The notes beneath the pieces are model-generated. The model worked only from the letters and a program-made list of their open reading frames with translations. It did not search any database and was not told the origin of the DNA. 64,000 nucleotides of DNA from Candidatus Villigracilis adiacens (GTDB lineage Bacteria; Chloroflexota; Anaerolineae; Anaerolineales; Villigracilaceae), in NCBI GenBank assembly GCA_016703605.1, contig JADJBU010000022.1:496001-560000 (forward strand), written 5' to 3'. This document shows, piece after piece, positions 42,161-51,171 of this stretch; position 1 is the stretch's first letter; the number at the start of each line of letters is the position of its first letter. The translations under genes were made by a program, and so were the position numbers.

Positions 42161-43128
42161 TAGGAAGCCCTCATTTTTTGCCGCGCAAATGCCGAAGCAA
42201 AAATACGGTCAAAGAATCCCTTGTATCCATCCCTGTCGTATAGGATCATATAATCCGCGGGACCGTATTCTTTTGGCGGCAGCATGATGGCGGGATTGGG
42301 ATTGATCTCCAAAATAAACAATTCCCCTTTTTCGTTCATGCGGATATCGCAGCGCCCATAGCCGGAAATTCCCATCGAAAGAAACATGCGCCTGCCGATG
42401 TCCTGCAAACGCGCGCGCAATTCCGGCTCGGTGACTTCCTTGAAATCGAAGGGGATGTTGTAATCCCATTTGATGTCGGTGTGCCAGAACTCCTCGCCTT
42501 CGGGGAAGATCAACTGCGCGGGCGGGTACGCAAAAGGATTTTCCAAATCGTCGGCGTTATCCACCACCAGCACGTTAAACTCGGTACCGACGATGAACTC
42601 CTCCATGCGCGCCGCGCCGAATTCCGCGCACACCCGCTTCACTTGCGCCAGAACCTGCTCAAGCGAATCCGCCCGCGATTCCCTGAACATGCCGGTGCTG
42701 CCGTAACTTTTTGGATGTTTGACCATGATGGGATATCGCAGTCCCGCGACGAGTCGTTCCGCCTCCGCTTCATCATGGACCCGGTACCCTTTCGCAAACC
42801 CAATGCCTTTGGCGTCGGCGGCGGCTTGCATCTCCTCGCGCGTCGGGTCGAAACAGTTTGAATCCGCGCCGGTGAAGGGCAGGTTTAATTTTTCCAACGT
42901 CTGAACCACTTCGATGCCCTGATAACCCTGTTCGGCGTCCTCTTCGTCCTCGAATTCATATCCCTCGCAGACGTTCAAGAAGATATCAAACCTGCCTGTC
43001 TCTGCCAGAGCGCGGATCTTTTCTTCGACCGGGGCGGTCAATGTGACCATCTCCCATTCGTAGTCCTTCAAATAGGGCGAGGGGTCGAAATATTCAATAT
43101 ATTCATCAGACAGGACACAGACGCGCAT
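42160..43128 (-). CDS. D-Ala-D-Ala-ligase-like ATP-grasp protein (first copy)
   Basis: 322 residues. N-terminal MRVCVLSDEYIEYFDP, then NVCEGYEFEDEED, LPFTGADSNCFDPTREEM, the ATP lid YPIMVKHPKSYGSTGMF, FIVGTEFNVLVVDNADD, and the metal site LEINPNPAIMLPP. It is the first of a tandem pair of paralogues; the two share the same layout over their whole length. No cognate peptide or amino-acid gene is adjacent, so the substrate cannot be named. Confidence 0.82.
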   Translation of the reverse strand: MRVCVLSDEYIEYFDPSPYLKDYEWEMVTLTAPVEEKIRALAETGRFDIFLNVCEGYEFEDEEDAEQGYQGIEVVQTLEKLNLPFTGADSNCFDPTREEMQAAADAKGIGFAKGYRVHDEAEAERLVAGLRYPIMVKHPKSYGSTGMFRESRADSLEQVLAQVKRVCAEFGAARMEEFIVGTEFNVLVVDNADDLENPFAYPPAQLIFPEGEEFWHTDIKWDYNIPFDFKEVTEPELRARLQDIGRRMFLSMGISGYGRCDIRMNEKGELFILEINPNPAIMLPPKEYGPADYMILYDRDGYKGFFDRIFASAFARQKMRAS

Positions 43129-43215
43129 GGCAGAGACTCCGTTGAATGGGATGGGAGAAGCGGGGAAATTATCGCATAATTCCGATGCATGACAAGATGG
43201 GCGGGCTTAAAATAT

Positions 43216-43269
43216 GACGTAAGGCAAACTTAAGTTTGTCCTGGCGTAAGACAAACTTAAGTTTGTCCT
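43216..43269. repeat. two tandem 27-bp palindromic repeats
   Basis: Units at 43216-43242 and 43243-43269 each contain CAAACTTAAGTTTG. The second ends inside the stop of the SIS gene (43268-43270). They may form a hairpin at the end of the operon mRNA. Confidence 0.75.
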
Positions 43270-44305
43270 ACGTCGTCTTCGTCACCTTGCGGATGCTGCG
43301 CGGGCGTTCGGTGTTGTATCCCTTCGCCCGCGTCAGGTGATACGCGAACAACTGCGCGGGCAGGATGCAAACCAGCGGGGAAAGCCATTCCGGCACAGCG
43401 GGCGGAATGTGCAGTGGAACCTGAGCCAGCGCCAGCGCTTTTTTGTCGTTCGAGATGACGACCAGTTCCGCCGAAATATCCCCGCGCAGGCGCTTCAACA
43501 TATCCAGCATCGAATTGAAGACCCTGCCCCGCGGCGCGACCGCAAAAACGGGGTACCCACTCTCGACCATTGCAATCGGTCCATGGGCAAAGTCCGCCGA
43601 GGAATACGGTTCGGCGATGATGTAGGTCAATTCCTTCAACTTCAACGCCCACTCGAAAGCCGTGGCGTAATTGAATCCGCGCCCCAGCACGACGGTCTGG
43701 TCAATGTAACGGTATCGCTGGGCGGCTTCAGCGATGAAATCGCTTTGCTTCAGGGTTCGCATCATCCATGCGGGGACTTTTACCAAATCAGCCCACATCG
43801 TTTTATCCCCCGCCAGGGCCGCCGAGAGCATCGCCACGCACATCAATTCAGCAGTGTAGGTCTTTGTCGCGGCGACGGCTTTCTCCCTGCCAGCCATAAT
43901 ATCCAGCACAAAGTCAGACGCATTCGCAAGCGGCGATTTGGCTTGATTGGTTATCGCCAGGGTCATGCATCCCTGCCGCCTGCCCTCCTCCAGCACACTG
44001 ACAATATCCGGCGACCGACCCGACTGCGAAATGCCGACCACCAGCGCATTCTTCAAACGCGGCGGCTTTTTGTAATATGTGAACAGCGAAGGCGTCGCCA
44101 GCGCGAGCGGAAGTCCGTTCATCGCGCCGAGCAGGTAATTCGCGTACCGTCCCGCATTATCCGACGTGCCGCGCGCGGCGAGAAAGACGTAGCGAATATT
44201 GCGCCCGCGAATTTCAGCGGCGATTCTTTCGACATTCTTTCGCTGGGAGGTCAGCAGGTTTTTGATACGGTCAGGTTGTTCGTTGATCTCGGAAAAGAGG
44301 GTCAC
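43268..44305 (-). CDS. double SIS-domain isomerase/deaminase (GlmS-C/AgaS-like)
   Basis: 345 residues, starting at a GTG (44305) that overlaps the upstream stop as GTGA; a longer frame from 44386 overlaps the upstream gene and is less likely. Two SIS domains have LAARGTSDNAGRYANYLLG and VVGISQSGRSPDIVSVLEEG in the first. The second has VVLGRGFNYATAFEWALKLKE and SSADFAHGPIAMVE, as in GlmS isomerase and NagB-II/AgaS proteins. The glutaminase domain of GlmS is missing. It should act on a phosphorylated amino sugar in the operon. Last gene of the operon. Confidence 0.88.
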   Translation of the reverse strand: MTLFSEINEQPDRIKNLLTSQRKNVERIAAEIRGRNIRYVFLAARGTSDNAGRYANYLLGAMNGLPLALATPSLFTYYKKPPRLKNALVVGISQSGRSPDIVSVLEEGRRQGCMTLAITNQAKSPLANASDFVLDIMAGREKAVAATKTYTAELMCVAMLSAALAGDKTMWADLVKVPAWMMRTLKQSDFIAEAAQRYRYIDQTVVLGRGFNYATAFEWALKLKELTYIIAEPYSSADFAHGPIAMVESGYPVFAVAPRGRVFNSMLDMLKRLRGDISAELVVISNDKKALALAQVPLHIPPAVPEWLSPLVCILPAQLFAYHLTRAKGYNTERPRSIRKVTKTT

Positions 44306-45489
44306 GAGTTGTACCGTCCAATTTCCTCGGCGAGTGGGGCGAACAGCTCGATCTTCCACGGTTCGACGCGCGGCGCAATCGAACAAGCTGAGCTCAGGAT
44401 ATATCCGCCGCCCGGCTTGCCGATGTTAATTCGTTCGCTCGCTTCCGCAATGACTTCTTCTTTCGTTGTGTACTCAAGGATCAACACCGAATTCATATTG
44501 CCCTTCAGGAACATGCGCTGCCCCGCGCCGTTCTTCGCATCCGCCAATTCCACATTACCAAGCGGATGCGGGTCGAGTGTATCGATGCCCATTGTGTGAG
44601 TCTGTTCCATCAGGTCGAGCCGGTCGCCGATCTTGCCGCAGGTGTGCGTATACACCGGCACCTCGCAGGCGCGGATGGCGTCCGCCAGTCTTCGCTCGTA
44701 TGGCAGGACATACTCCGCGTACATCTTCGGGGATATAAATCCGCCGCCAGCGAATGCGGAGGAGATGAGCACCGCATCGACCCCGTGCCGGGCTTGTCCC
44801 ACCGCCCAGGCAATCGCTGCGTCTGTTAGCCGGTCCATCAACGCCTTGACCTTTTCCTTGTTCTTCACCAATCCGATGATGGCATTCTGGTAACCGATCA
44901 ATTCCAGATAATGCGTGAAGGGCGAAAAGACCTCGCCATGGACCGAGATCTCGCCCCTCGTCTTCTCGCGCACAAGGTCAATCGTATCGAAGAAATATTC
45001 GGGGATTTCATTCAACGGACCAGAACCCACCTTGCCTTCGATCCACGGCACATGATAGGTGTTCCAGAGATAGCCGGGAAATTGGTCGATATCTTCCAAA
45101 CGGTCAGGGTCAAGCATCCCAAGGTCGGCGCGAGGAGTGAGTTCCGGGCGGGCAGGATAAACATATTGAGCGTTGTCGTCCCAGGGAATCAAGGTCACGT
45201 GCCCGTTCTTCCAGGTGATGACCTCGCCTTTTTTTGTTTTCTCGATTTTTTTGATCTGGTTCAAAAACCCACGCGGACGTCCCGGCAGGTTGATGAGGAT
45301 GCCATCAAAGCGATAGCGTCTTTGCATGGCGACGAGCGCCTCGGCAAAGCCTTCACTGCTGAACCATATCTCGTGCGGGGCAAGCCCGGCGTTCAGAAAA
45401 TAATGTCCCAACGCCAGCTGGCACATGACCGGCACCCGGTCGGCTTCCTGATGGCGCATGGCAAGCGCCATTCGTTCCCGTCCGTTCAT
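44302..45489 (-). CDS. uroporphyrinogen-decarboxylase-family (MtaA/CmuA-like) protein
   Basis: 395 residues. It starts NGRERMALAMRHQEADRVP, the pattern common to UroD-like proteins. PVYTHTCGKIGDRLDLM contains the His-x-Cys zinc motif of corrinoid-dependent methyltransferases (MtaA/MtbA), and a later segment has LDPHPLGNVELADAK. Classical UroD heme-pathway residues are not evident. It lies in a sugar ABC operon between permease and SIS genes, with 2-bp and -4-bp spacing, so a role with a sugar-derived substrate is possible but unproven. Confidence 0.82.
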   Translation of the reverse strand: MNGRERMALAMRHQEADRVPVMCQLALGHYFLNAGLAPHEIWFSSEGFAEALVAMQRRYRFDGILINLPGRPRGFLNQIKKIEKTKKGEVITWKNGHVTLIPWDDNAQYVYPARPELTPRADLGMLDPDRLEDIDQFPGYLWNTYHVPWIEGKVGSGPLNEIPEYFFDTIDLVREKTRGEISVHGEVFSPFTHYLELIGYQNAIIGLVKNKEKVKALMDRLTDAAIAWAVGQARHGVDAVLISSAFAGGGFISPKMYAEYVLPYERRLADAIRACEVPVYTHTCGKIGDRLDLMEQTHTMGIDTLDPHPLGNVELADAKNGAGQRMFLKGNMNSVLILEYTTKEEVIAEASERINIGKPGGGYILSSACSIAPRVEPWKIELFAPLAEEIGRYNS

Positions 45490-45491
45490 TT

Positions 45492-46319
45492 TTATCCTTT
45501 CACCGCGCCTGCGGTCAGACCCTTGATGAATTCACGCGCCAGCAGGACGTATAAGATCAACATCGGCACCGCCGCCAGCGAGAGGACGGCGAGCGCGCGC
45601 GTCCAATCGGTGCGGTATTGACCGAACAACAGCGAAACGCCCAATGCCACTGTGCGCGATTCTTCCGCGCGAATGAAGACCAGCGGGAACCAAAAATCGT
45701 TCCAGATCTTGATCATATTGAAGATCGCCACCGTCGCCATGGCGGGGCGCATCAGCGGCAGGACGATGCGGCTGTAGACCTGCCATTCGGACGCGCCGTC
45801 GATCTTGGCGGCTTCGAACATCTCGCCGGGCAATTCCTTGATGAACGCCGTCAGCACGAAGGTGGCAATCGGCATCCCCATCGCCACATAGACAGGGATG
45901 AGACTCCAGTAGGTATCCTGCAAGTTCAACGCCTTGATCAGCCGCACCAAATCAAGCGTACCGAGGCGGATGGGGATCATCAGACCGGCAATGAAGAAAA
46001 CGTACAGGAAACTGGCAACCGGCGATTTCCACTTCGCCAGCGCATACGCCGCCATTGAGCCGATGAACAGGATCAGCCCCAGCGCGATGACCGTGACGAT
46101 GATGGTGTTGATGAAATACAGGTCGAACCGCCCGGTATTCCACGCTTCGCGATACCCGTCGAGGGTGAAGGTGTCCGGCAAACCGAACGGGTCTTTGAAG
46201 ATCTGCTTCTGCGGTTTGAAAGAGTTGATGAGGAGGGTCCAGATCGGGAAGAGCACGATCACCGACCAGATGGTAAGGACAACGTAAGTGAAAAAAAGTT
46301 GAAGTCGATTCCAGCGCAT
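45492..46319 (-). CDS. carbohydrate ABC transporter permease (MalG-like)
   Basis: 275 residues with six transmembrane segments. The N-terminal VVLTIWSVIVLFPIWTLLIN and the cytoplasmic EAA loop EAAKIDGASEWQVYSRIVLPLMRP are standard for the CUT1 MalG branch. The C-terminus has the family ending REFIKGLTAGAVKG. It pairs with the upstream permease (10-bp gap). No ATP-binding subunit is in the operon, so a shared MsmX-like ATPase is likely. Confidence 0.93.
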   Translation of the reverse strand: MRWNRLQLFFTYVVLTIWSVIVLFPIWTLLINSFKPQKQIFKDPFGLPDTFTLDGYREAWNTGRFDLYFINTIIVTVIALGLILFIGSMAAYALAKWKSPVASFLYVFFIAGLMIPIRLGTLDLVRLIKALNLQDTYWSLIPVYVAMGMPIATFVLTAFIKELPGEMFEAAKIDGASEWQVYSRIVLPLMRPAMATVAIFNMIKIWNDFWFPLVFIRAEESRTVALGVSLLFGQYRTDWTRALAVLSLAAVPMLILYVLLAREFIKGLTAGAVKG

Positions 46320-46329
46320 GATCTACCTT

Positions 46330-47286
46330 CTACTCCGTCGCCTGCTTGCGCGAGAAATATAGCCAGGATAAGACCCCCGTCATCAGGATGGCAAAGGTCA
46401 TGGTGGCGATTGCCGCGCCCATGCCCATATCCGGGATGCCAACAGGATGCTCCCCCGCGATGCCGGTACGATAGAACAGCGTTGCCAGCAGGTCGGTCGA
46501 ATAACCCGGCTCACCTTTCGCGCCTGCCATGGCATAGATGATATCGAAAGCGTTGAAGTTATCGACGAAGGTCAAAATGGCGACGACGCCGATGACCGGC
46601 TTGAGCAATGGGAACTTGATGCGCCAGAAGATATCCCATTCGGATGCGCCGTCGATGCGGGCGGCTTCGAGGAGTTCGTCGGAGATGCCCATCAACCCGG
46701 CGAGAAACATCACGGTAGGCATTCCCACCCATTGCCAGACCGAGGTGAGCGAGATGACCGGCAGCGCAAGGTTTTCACGTCCCAGCCAGGGCAGGGCAAA
46801 TTGCTTCAAGTCCATCGCCATGAAGATCTTGTTCACCGCCCCCCACTGCGGGTTCAATATCAACGTCCACAAAAAGCCGACGACAAGGACCGACAACGTG
46901 GCAGGCGCAAAAATGATTGTGCGAAAAAAGTTTCTGCCTTTGAAATCGGTGGATAATAAATTTGCGAACAATAACCCCAACGTATTCTGCACCAGCATAT
47001 GGATGGCAAAGAAAATGCAGGTGTTGGTAAATGCGTTAATGAATTTTTCGCGCCAAAGCGGGTTGGTGAAAAGGTTGATGTAATTTTGGAAACCGACAAA
47101 CTCGGTCGGGTTGTAGCCTTCGCCGGTGTAAAGGCTGAGGCGCAGCGAGTCGAACAGCGGACCCGCCATAAACGTCAGATAAACCAATAGCGCGGGGAGC
47201 AGGAACAGGACCCAGGTCAGCGTGAGGCGGTTCTTGGGGTTGAGAAATCCCGCGCTTCCAGATTTATTCAACATCGTCTGGCTCAT
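46330..47286 (-). CDS. carbohydrate ABC transporter permease (MalF-like)
   Basis: 318 residues, six transmembrane segments. The EAA loop reads EAARIDGASEWDIFWRIKFPLLKP, in parts EAARIDGASEWD and KFPLLKP. The MalF-type first segment LLPALLVYLTFMAGPLF and LRLSLYTGEGYNPTEFVGF are present. It works with the MalG-like partner and the binding protein upstream. A GGCAGGGATGG hairpin separates it from the binding-protein gene, which usually lets the binding protein be made in excess. Confidence 0.93.
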   Translation of the reverse strand: MSQTMLNKSGSAGFLNPKNRLTLTWVLFLLPALLVYLTFMAGPLFDSLRLSLYTGEGYNPTEFVGFQNYINLFTNPLWREKFINAFTNTCIFFAIHMLVQNTLGLLFANLLSTDFKGRNFFRTIIFAPATLSVLVVGFLWTLILNPQWGAVNKIFMAMDLKQFALPWLGRENLALPVISLTSVWQWVGMPTVMFLAGLMGISDELLEAARIDGASEWDIFWRIKFPLLKPVIGVVAILTFVDNFNAFDIIYAMAGAKGEPGYSTDLLATLFYRTGIAGEHPVGIPDMGMGAAIATMTFAILMTGVLSWLYFSRKQATE

Positions 47287-47305
47287 GTTTCTCTCCTCTT
47301 GGTCT

Positions 47306-47331
47306 GGCAGGGATGGTTGCCCATCCCTGCC
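47306..47331 (-). terminator. hairpin between binding-protein and permease genes
   Basis: Perfect 11-bp arms GGCAGGGATGG (47306-47316) and CCATCCCTGCC (47321-47331) enclose TTGC. There is no T tract on the minus strand, so it probably protects the upstream mRNA or attenuates, giving more binding protein than permease. Confidence 0.7.
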
Positions 47332-47349
47332 ATGAAATTTGGCGCTGGT

Positions 47350-48720
47350 TTACTTGCAGCCAGCGGCGGGTTCGTACCAGGCCGCCAGGTCTGCATTGAA
47401 GGCATCGGCGGCTTCCTGCGGGGTCTTCTCATCCTTCAACACTGCGATCACGTTATTGTTGAGGGAGGTGTAGGCGTCCACGCTGCCGGAGGGGGCGGCG
47501 AGGAGTTTTTCCCACACAAAGCGGATGTCCACACCGGCGGCGGATTCATTAAACGCCATGAAGTCAGCGGCGATCGGGTCGCTAAGGGTGGGAACGTCCT
47601 TGGTCAGCGGGAAGAAGCCGGGCAGGTTGTTGCCGAGCAATCCAGCAAAGTCCGACGACTCAAGGAATTCAAGGAAAGTCATCGCGGCTTCGAGATTCGG
47701 TGAGGCGGCATTCGCGCCGATAGCGGCATCGATGTGGAAGGTTACATAGGTGTCCTTGCCTTCGAGAGCGGGCGGATAGAAAACGCCCCATTCGAAGTCG
47801 GTGGCGTCCTTCTCGAACGCGCCGATTGACCAGGAACCGTCCATCATCATCGCAGCCTGACCCTGGGCGAAGAGTTGGGCGGCATCGTAGTAGCTGACCG
47901 CTTCAAAGCCGTTGGGCAGGTAGGGCTGCATGTCATCGATCTGCTGGAAGGAGGCAACCATTTCTTCGCTATTGAAACAGCGGTCGCCGTTCAGGTACGC
48001 CATGCGTCCTTCAAAACCGCCGATATTGCTGGGGATGAACTGCATCATGACGACTTCGTTGATGTCCCAGGCGTCCTTGGTGCCGTTGGCGAAGGGGATC
48101 ACGCCAGCGTCGAGCAGGGTCTGTGAGGCAGCCATCAGTTCTTCCCAGGTGGCGGGAACTTCGATGCCGTTGGCGGCAAAGATTTCCTTATTGTAGTAAA
48201 CACCGTGCGAAACGGCAATGATCGGCACCGCATAGGGTTCGCCGGTTTCAGTCGCCCACGGAGCGCGGGAGGCTTCGGTGAAGCTGTCGTTGATGCCGGG
48301 CAGGTCCTTCAGGGAAGCGACATAACCAGCATCGAAGAGTTCGCGCCCGGTCGCAAAGGAGCGGACGAAGTACAGGTCGGGGCCGGTGCCGGTCTCGAGC
48401 TGGGTGCGAAGCGTGGCATTGTAGTCGGGCGGGTTGGTCGGGTCGAACTTGACGGTGATGTTGGGGTATTTCTCATGGAAGGCGGCATTGATCGCTTCCC
48501 ACGCGGCAACATCGTCCACGCGCCAGGAGCCGAGGGTGAGAGTGATCTCTTCAGCGGCGGCTTCGGTGGCGGCAGGAGCTTCTTCAGTGGCAGCCGGGGC
48601 TTCTTCGGTCGCAGCAGGTTCTTCTGCGGGAGCCTCGGTGGCAGCGCCGCCTCCGCAGGCGGTCAGCGCCAGGCTGAGCAGCACCAGCAAAGACAGTAAT
48701 CCAAACAGTTTCTTTTGCAT
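47350..48720 (-). CDS. extracellular sugar-binding lipoprotein (SBP family 1)
   Basis: 456 residues from the ATG at 48720, with AAGGAGAAGAT just upstream; a start at 48774 is unlikely. The signal peptide ends in the lipobox LTAC (Cys about 22), followed by a Glu/Ala/Thr/Pro linker with repeats of EEAPAAT. The binding domain shows LTLGSWRVDD, WAVPIIAVSHGVYYNKE-like (PIIAVSHGVYYNKEIF) and MMMDGSWSIGAFEKD, as in CUT1 solute-binding proteins. It captures a sugar outside the membrane for the two permeases. Confidence 0.95.
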   Translation of the reverse strand: MQKKLFGLLSLLVLLSLALTACGGGAATEAPAEEPAATEEAPAATEEAPAATEAAAEEITLTLGSWRVDDVAAWEAINAAFHEKYPNITVKFDPTNPPDYNATLRTQLETGTGPDLYFVRSFATGRELFDAGYVASLKDLPGINDSFTEASRAPWATETGEPYAVPIIAVSHGVYYNKEIFAANGIEVPATWEELMAASQTLLDAGVIPFANGTKDAWDINEVVMMQFIPSNIGGFEGRMAYLNGDRCFNSEEMVASFQQIDDMQPYLPNGFEAVSYYDAAQLFAQGQAAMMMDGSWSIGAFEKDATDFEWGVFYPPALEGKDTYVTFHIDAAIGANAASPNLEAAMTFLEFLESSDFAGLLGNNLPGFFPLTKDVPTLSDPIAADFMAFNESAAGVDIRFVWEKLLAAPSGSVDAYTSLNNNVIAVLKDEKTPQEAADAFNADLAAWYEPAAGCK

Positions 48721-48826
48721 TATCTTCTCCTTATATAGTTTGAAAACGACATGAACGGGTTCTTGATTTTTCAAATTTCAATGGTGTCCTTTTCTCTCCT
48801 TTCGAGTTTTTTTCAAGCATCAGGAT

Positions 48827-49675
48827 TCATGCGATCCTGTTTACTCGCTCCTGAACATCCAGCGCAAAACGCTGAATGAATTGAGCCGCAAAATCGGCGG
48901 GCGTGAGGTTTGGGTCGATCATCAGCGGAGTCATATCCATGCCGTAACTCAACCCGGTCGTTACATCCACGCCGTGTGACTCAAAATAGGTGGCATTGGC
49001 GCGGCGGCGTCCCATTGATGCCAGGTCATAACGCTTGCCGCCTGCGATCTGCGAATCGAACACACCCAGCAAGGCATATTGCAGATTTTCATGATCAGAT
49101 AAGTTCATCGTGACCTTGTCGGAGTCGACCATCCAATCCAACGCACGCCAGACTTCACACCCCACGGCTCTTTCGGGACGTTCAGCCGGGTCCAGCTTTC
49201 TGAGAGCTTCGATCACCCTGAGAGCGACTGCAACGTGCGTATCGTGCTTGTCTGCGAGGTTGTGGGTGTAGATCACCTTCGGTTTGGTTGCGCGGAGAAT
49301 CGCCAGGATATCATCCACAGGCTCCCTCCGGGAGGCATCTTTGATGATCTTGCTCGGGAAGTCCAACATCACCTGCGCCGCAAATTCACCGACGACCGCA
49401 GCCTTGCGTTGTTCTTTGAAGCGCACAAGGCGCATTTCATCGTCGCTGTGTTTCTCGTACAGTCCATTGCGCGGAGAGCCGCGTCCGTCTGTGACGACCA
49501 CACCCGTGAACCATTTGTCCTTTTGCTGGAAGCATTCAATGATCGGTTGCGCCGCCATGATCTCGATATCATCCTGATGCGCGGCAAAGCACAGGTGCGT
49601 TGTTCTTTCGAGCGCATTCTCCTCCGGCTCGTGATCGGGGATATAGATTTCCGCTGTTTTGAGATGGAATTTCAT
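48827..49675 (-). CDS. PIG-L/LmbE-family deacetylase
   Basis: 282 residues with a LmbE-type Rossmann fold. The zinc motif reads AAHQDDIE (His33, Asp35, Asp36) instead of the usual AHPDDE, with Gln replacing Pro. The later YTHNLADKHDTHVAVALRV carries the HxxH pair for the second half of the zinc site. Such enzymes remove N-acetyl groups from GlcNAc-type sugars. The ROK, SIS and sugar-transport neighbours fit an N-acetylated sugar. No signal peptide, so it acts in the cytosol. Confidence 0.88.
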   Translation of the reverse strand: MKFHLKTAEIYIPDHEPEENALERTTHLCFAAHQDDIEIMAAQPIIECFQQKDKWFTGVVVTDGRGSPRNGLYEKHSDDEMRLVRFKEQRKAAVVGEFAAQVMLDFPSKIIKDASRREPVDDILAILRATKPKVIYTHNLADKHDTHVAVALRVIEALRKLDPAERPERAVGCEVWRALDWMVDSDKVTMNLSDHENLQYALLGVFDSQIAGGKRYDLASMGRRRANATYFESHGVDVTTGLSYGMDMTPLMIDPNLTPADFAAQFIQRFALDVQERVNRIA

Positions 49676-49688
49676 TTATTTTCCTTCT

Positions 49689-49787
49689 CGTCATTGCGAG
49701 GAGGGCGCTCTTCCCGACGAAGCAATCTCAGAATTAAGTGAGAGATTGTGGCGCACTGCGCCAAACAAGAACGCCCTCGCAATGACG
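49689..49787. repeat. 99-bp palindromic repeat (CGTCATTGCGAGG family)
   Basis: Ends CGTCATTGCGAGG (49689-49701) and CCCTCGCAATGACG (up to 49787) are inverted copies, with AGCAATCTC and GAGATTGT pairing inside. It lies between the PIG-L and ROK-type kinase genes. The right end recurs in the RACo-like gene (7816-7871). Confidence 0.85.
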
Positions 49788-49789
49788 GG

Positions 49790-51169
49790 TTATTCAACCA
49801 CCGGCAAACTCGCTGCCGCAACGGACTGCCCCACCCGGCGAATTTTTTCATCGGGCAGATGCAACTCGATCTTCTTCAACAATTCAGGGAACTCGGCTTC
49901 GAAAACCTTCTTCGCGCCTTCGAGTAATAAGTCGCCGCCGCGACCAGACGTGCAGCGCCCCAATATCAAAACATGCTTGATATCGTAGAACCCGGCATAG
50001 TGAGCGATGCCATAGCCAAGGTACACACCCATGCTTTGCCAAATTTTCACCGCGCCTTCCTCCCCTGCCTCCAATTTTTGCTGGACGAATTTCAATTTCT
50101 CCGCATCCGTCACATCGGCGGGGATTTCAATTCCCGCTTTTGGCGCAAGCCGGAAAACACACTGCTGGGAAAAGTACGAAGCGCCGCAGCCTTTATCACC
50201 CGACCATTCCTCGATTGGCGCAGTCGGACTGTAATCCACCGGCGCGAATGCCAATTCGTTGAGCCAGCCCATGATGTGACCTTCCGTGTTCACGTATCCA
50301 GCCGCCTCGCTCGACCCGAGCGCAATACCCAGGATGCCGTTATCTTCGATCGACATCGAGCCGGCCAGAGCGGTCACGTCCCCATCGTTAATGACCTCCA
50401 AGGGCACGCCCATCTCATCGCGGATGCGCAGGAACATGTTTTTGATGTCGCCGAATTTTTCAGCAGGAATGCCGCGGAACAAAGAAGCCACCATCGGGCG
50501 GTTGTCCACATAGATGCCAGCCGAACTGCCGCCGATCGCGTCTACGCGCGGCATTTTGCAAGCGGCAGTTTTTAATGAAGCCATGACTTCGCGGTAGTGA
50601 TAATCCGGGTCGGTGTTCTTGCGTGGCTCCCAGATCACCTCTTCACTGAAGATGGGGTTGCCATCCACCACTGCGCTCACTTTGCGGTCTGACGCGCCGA
50701 GGTCAAACCCAATGCGGAACCCACTCAAATTTCGCCCGAGCAGTTTCCCGGTTTCACGCGAGGCGGGCACTTCATCTGCCTGACAGATGACAACCTTGAA
50801 TTCTTTTTCGTAGACATGCCCACCCATAAATTGGTGGTCGAATCTTTGGGCGCCATCCGCTGAATATGCTTTGCGGATGCACTCCCCTACCGCCCACGGA
50901 CCACCGACATAGACGGTGTGCCCGCCGCGCTGCCACAGCAAGAATTTGACGATGCGTTCCGCGTATTCACAGCTGGCTTGCAGTCCTTCCGGGTCGATGG
51001 AGCCGAAGGCGCGGGTCTCAAAGCGGGTGAAATCATCCCCACGCTGAAGTCCGATCACAAGGGGAATACCCAAAATCTCTGCCTTGGCTAAAAAAGCCCG
51101 GTTCGCAAGAATAGCGGGACGGAAGCTTTCGTCCAATGGCGGTTTGACTTTCGGTTCGATCAATTCCAT
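49790..51169 (-). CDS. ROK/BadF-type sugar kinase-like ATPase
   Basis: 459 residues. The ASKHA domain starts near residue 150 with RIGFDLGASDRKVSAVVDG (phosphate-1 loop), followed by DAIGGSSAGIYVDNRP, EVINDGDVTALAG (catalytic Asp region) and LGIALGSSEAAGYV. The C-terminal LILGRCTSGRGGDLLLEG is the adenosine-binding motif. The first 140 residues are an extra domain. It likely phosphorylates an amino sugar or similar substrate. It begins 2 bp after the upstream regulator ends. Confidence 0.82.
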   Translation of the reverse strand: MELIEPKVKPPLDESFRPAILANRAFLAKAEILGIPLVIGLQRGDDFTRFETRAFGSIDPEGLQASCEYAERIVKFLLWQRGGHTVYVGGPWAVGECIRKAYSADGAQRFDHQFMGGHVYEKEFKVVICQADEVPASRETGKLLGRNLSGFRIGFDLGASDRKVSAVVDGNPIFSEEVIWEPRKNTDPDYHYREVMASLKTAACKMPRVDAIGGSSAGIYVDNRPMVASLFRGIPAEKFGDIKNMFLRIRDEMGVPLEVINDGDVTALAGSMSIEDNGILGIALGSSEAAGYVNTEGHIMGWLNELAFAPVDYSPTAPIEEWSGDKGCGASYFSQQCVFRLAPKAGIEIPADVTDAEKLKFVQQKLEAGEEGAVKIWQSMGVYLGYGIAHYAGFYDIKHVLILGRCTSGRGGDLLLEGAKKVFEAEFPELLKKIELHLPDEKIRRVGQSVAAASLPVVE

Positions 51170-51171
51170 GG

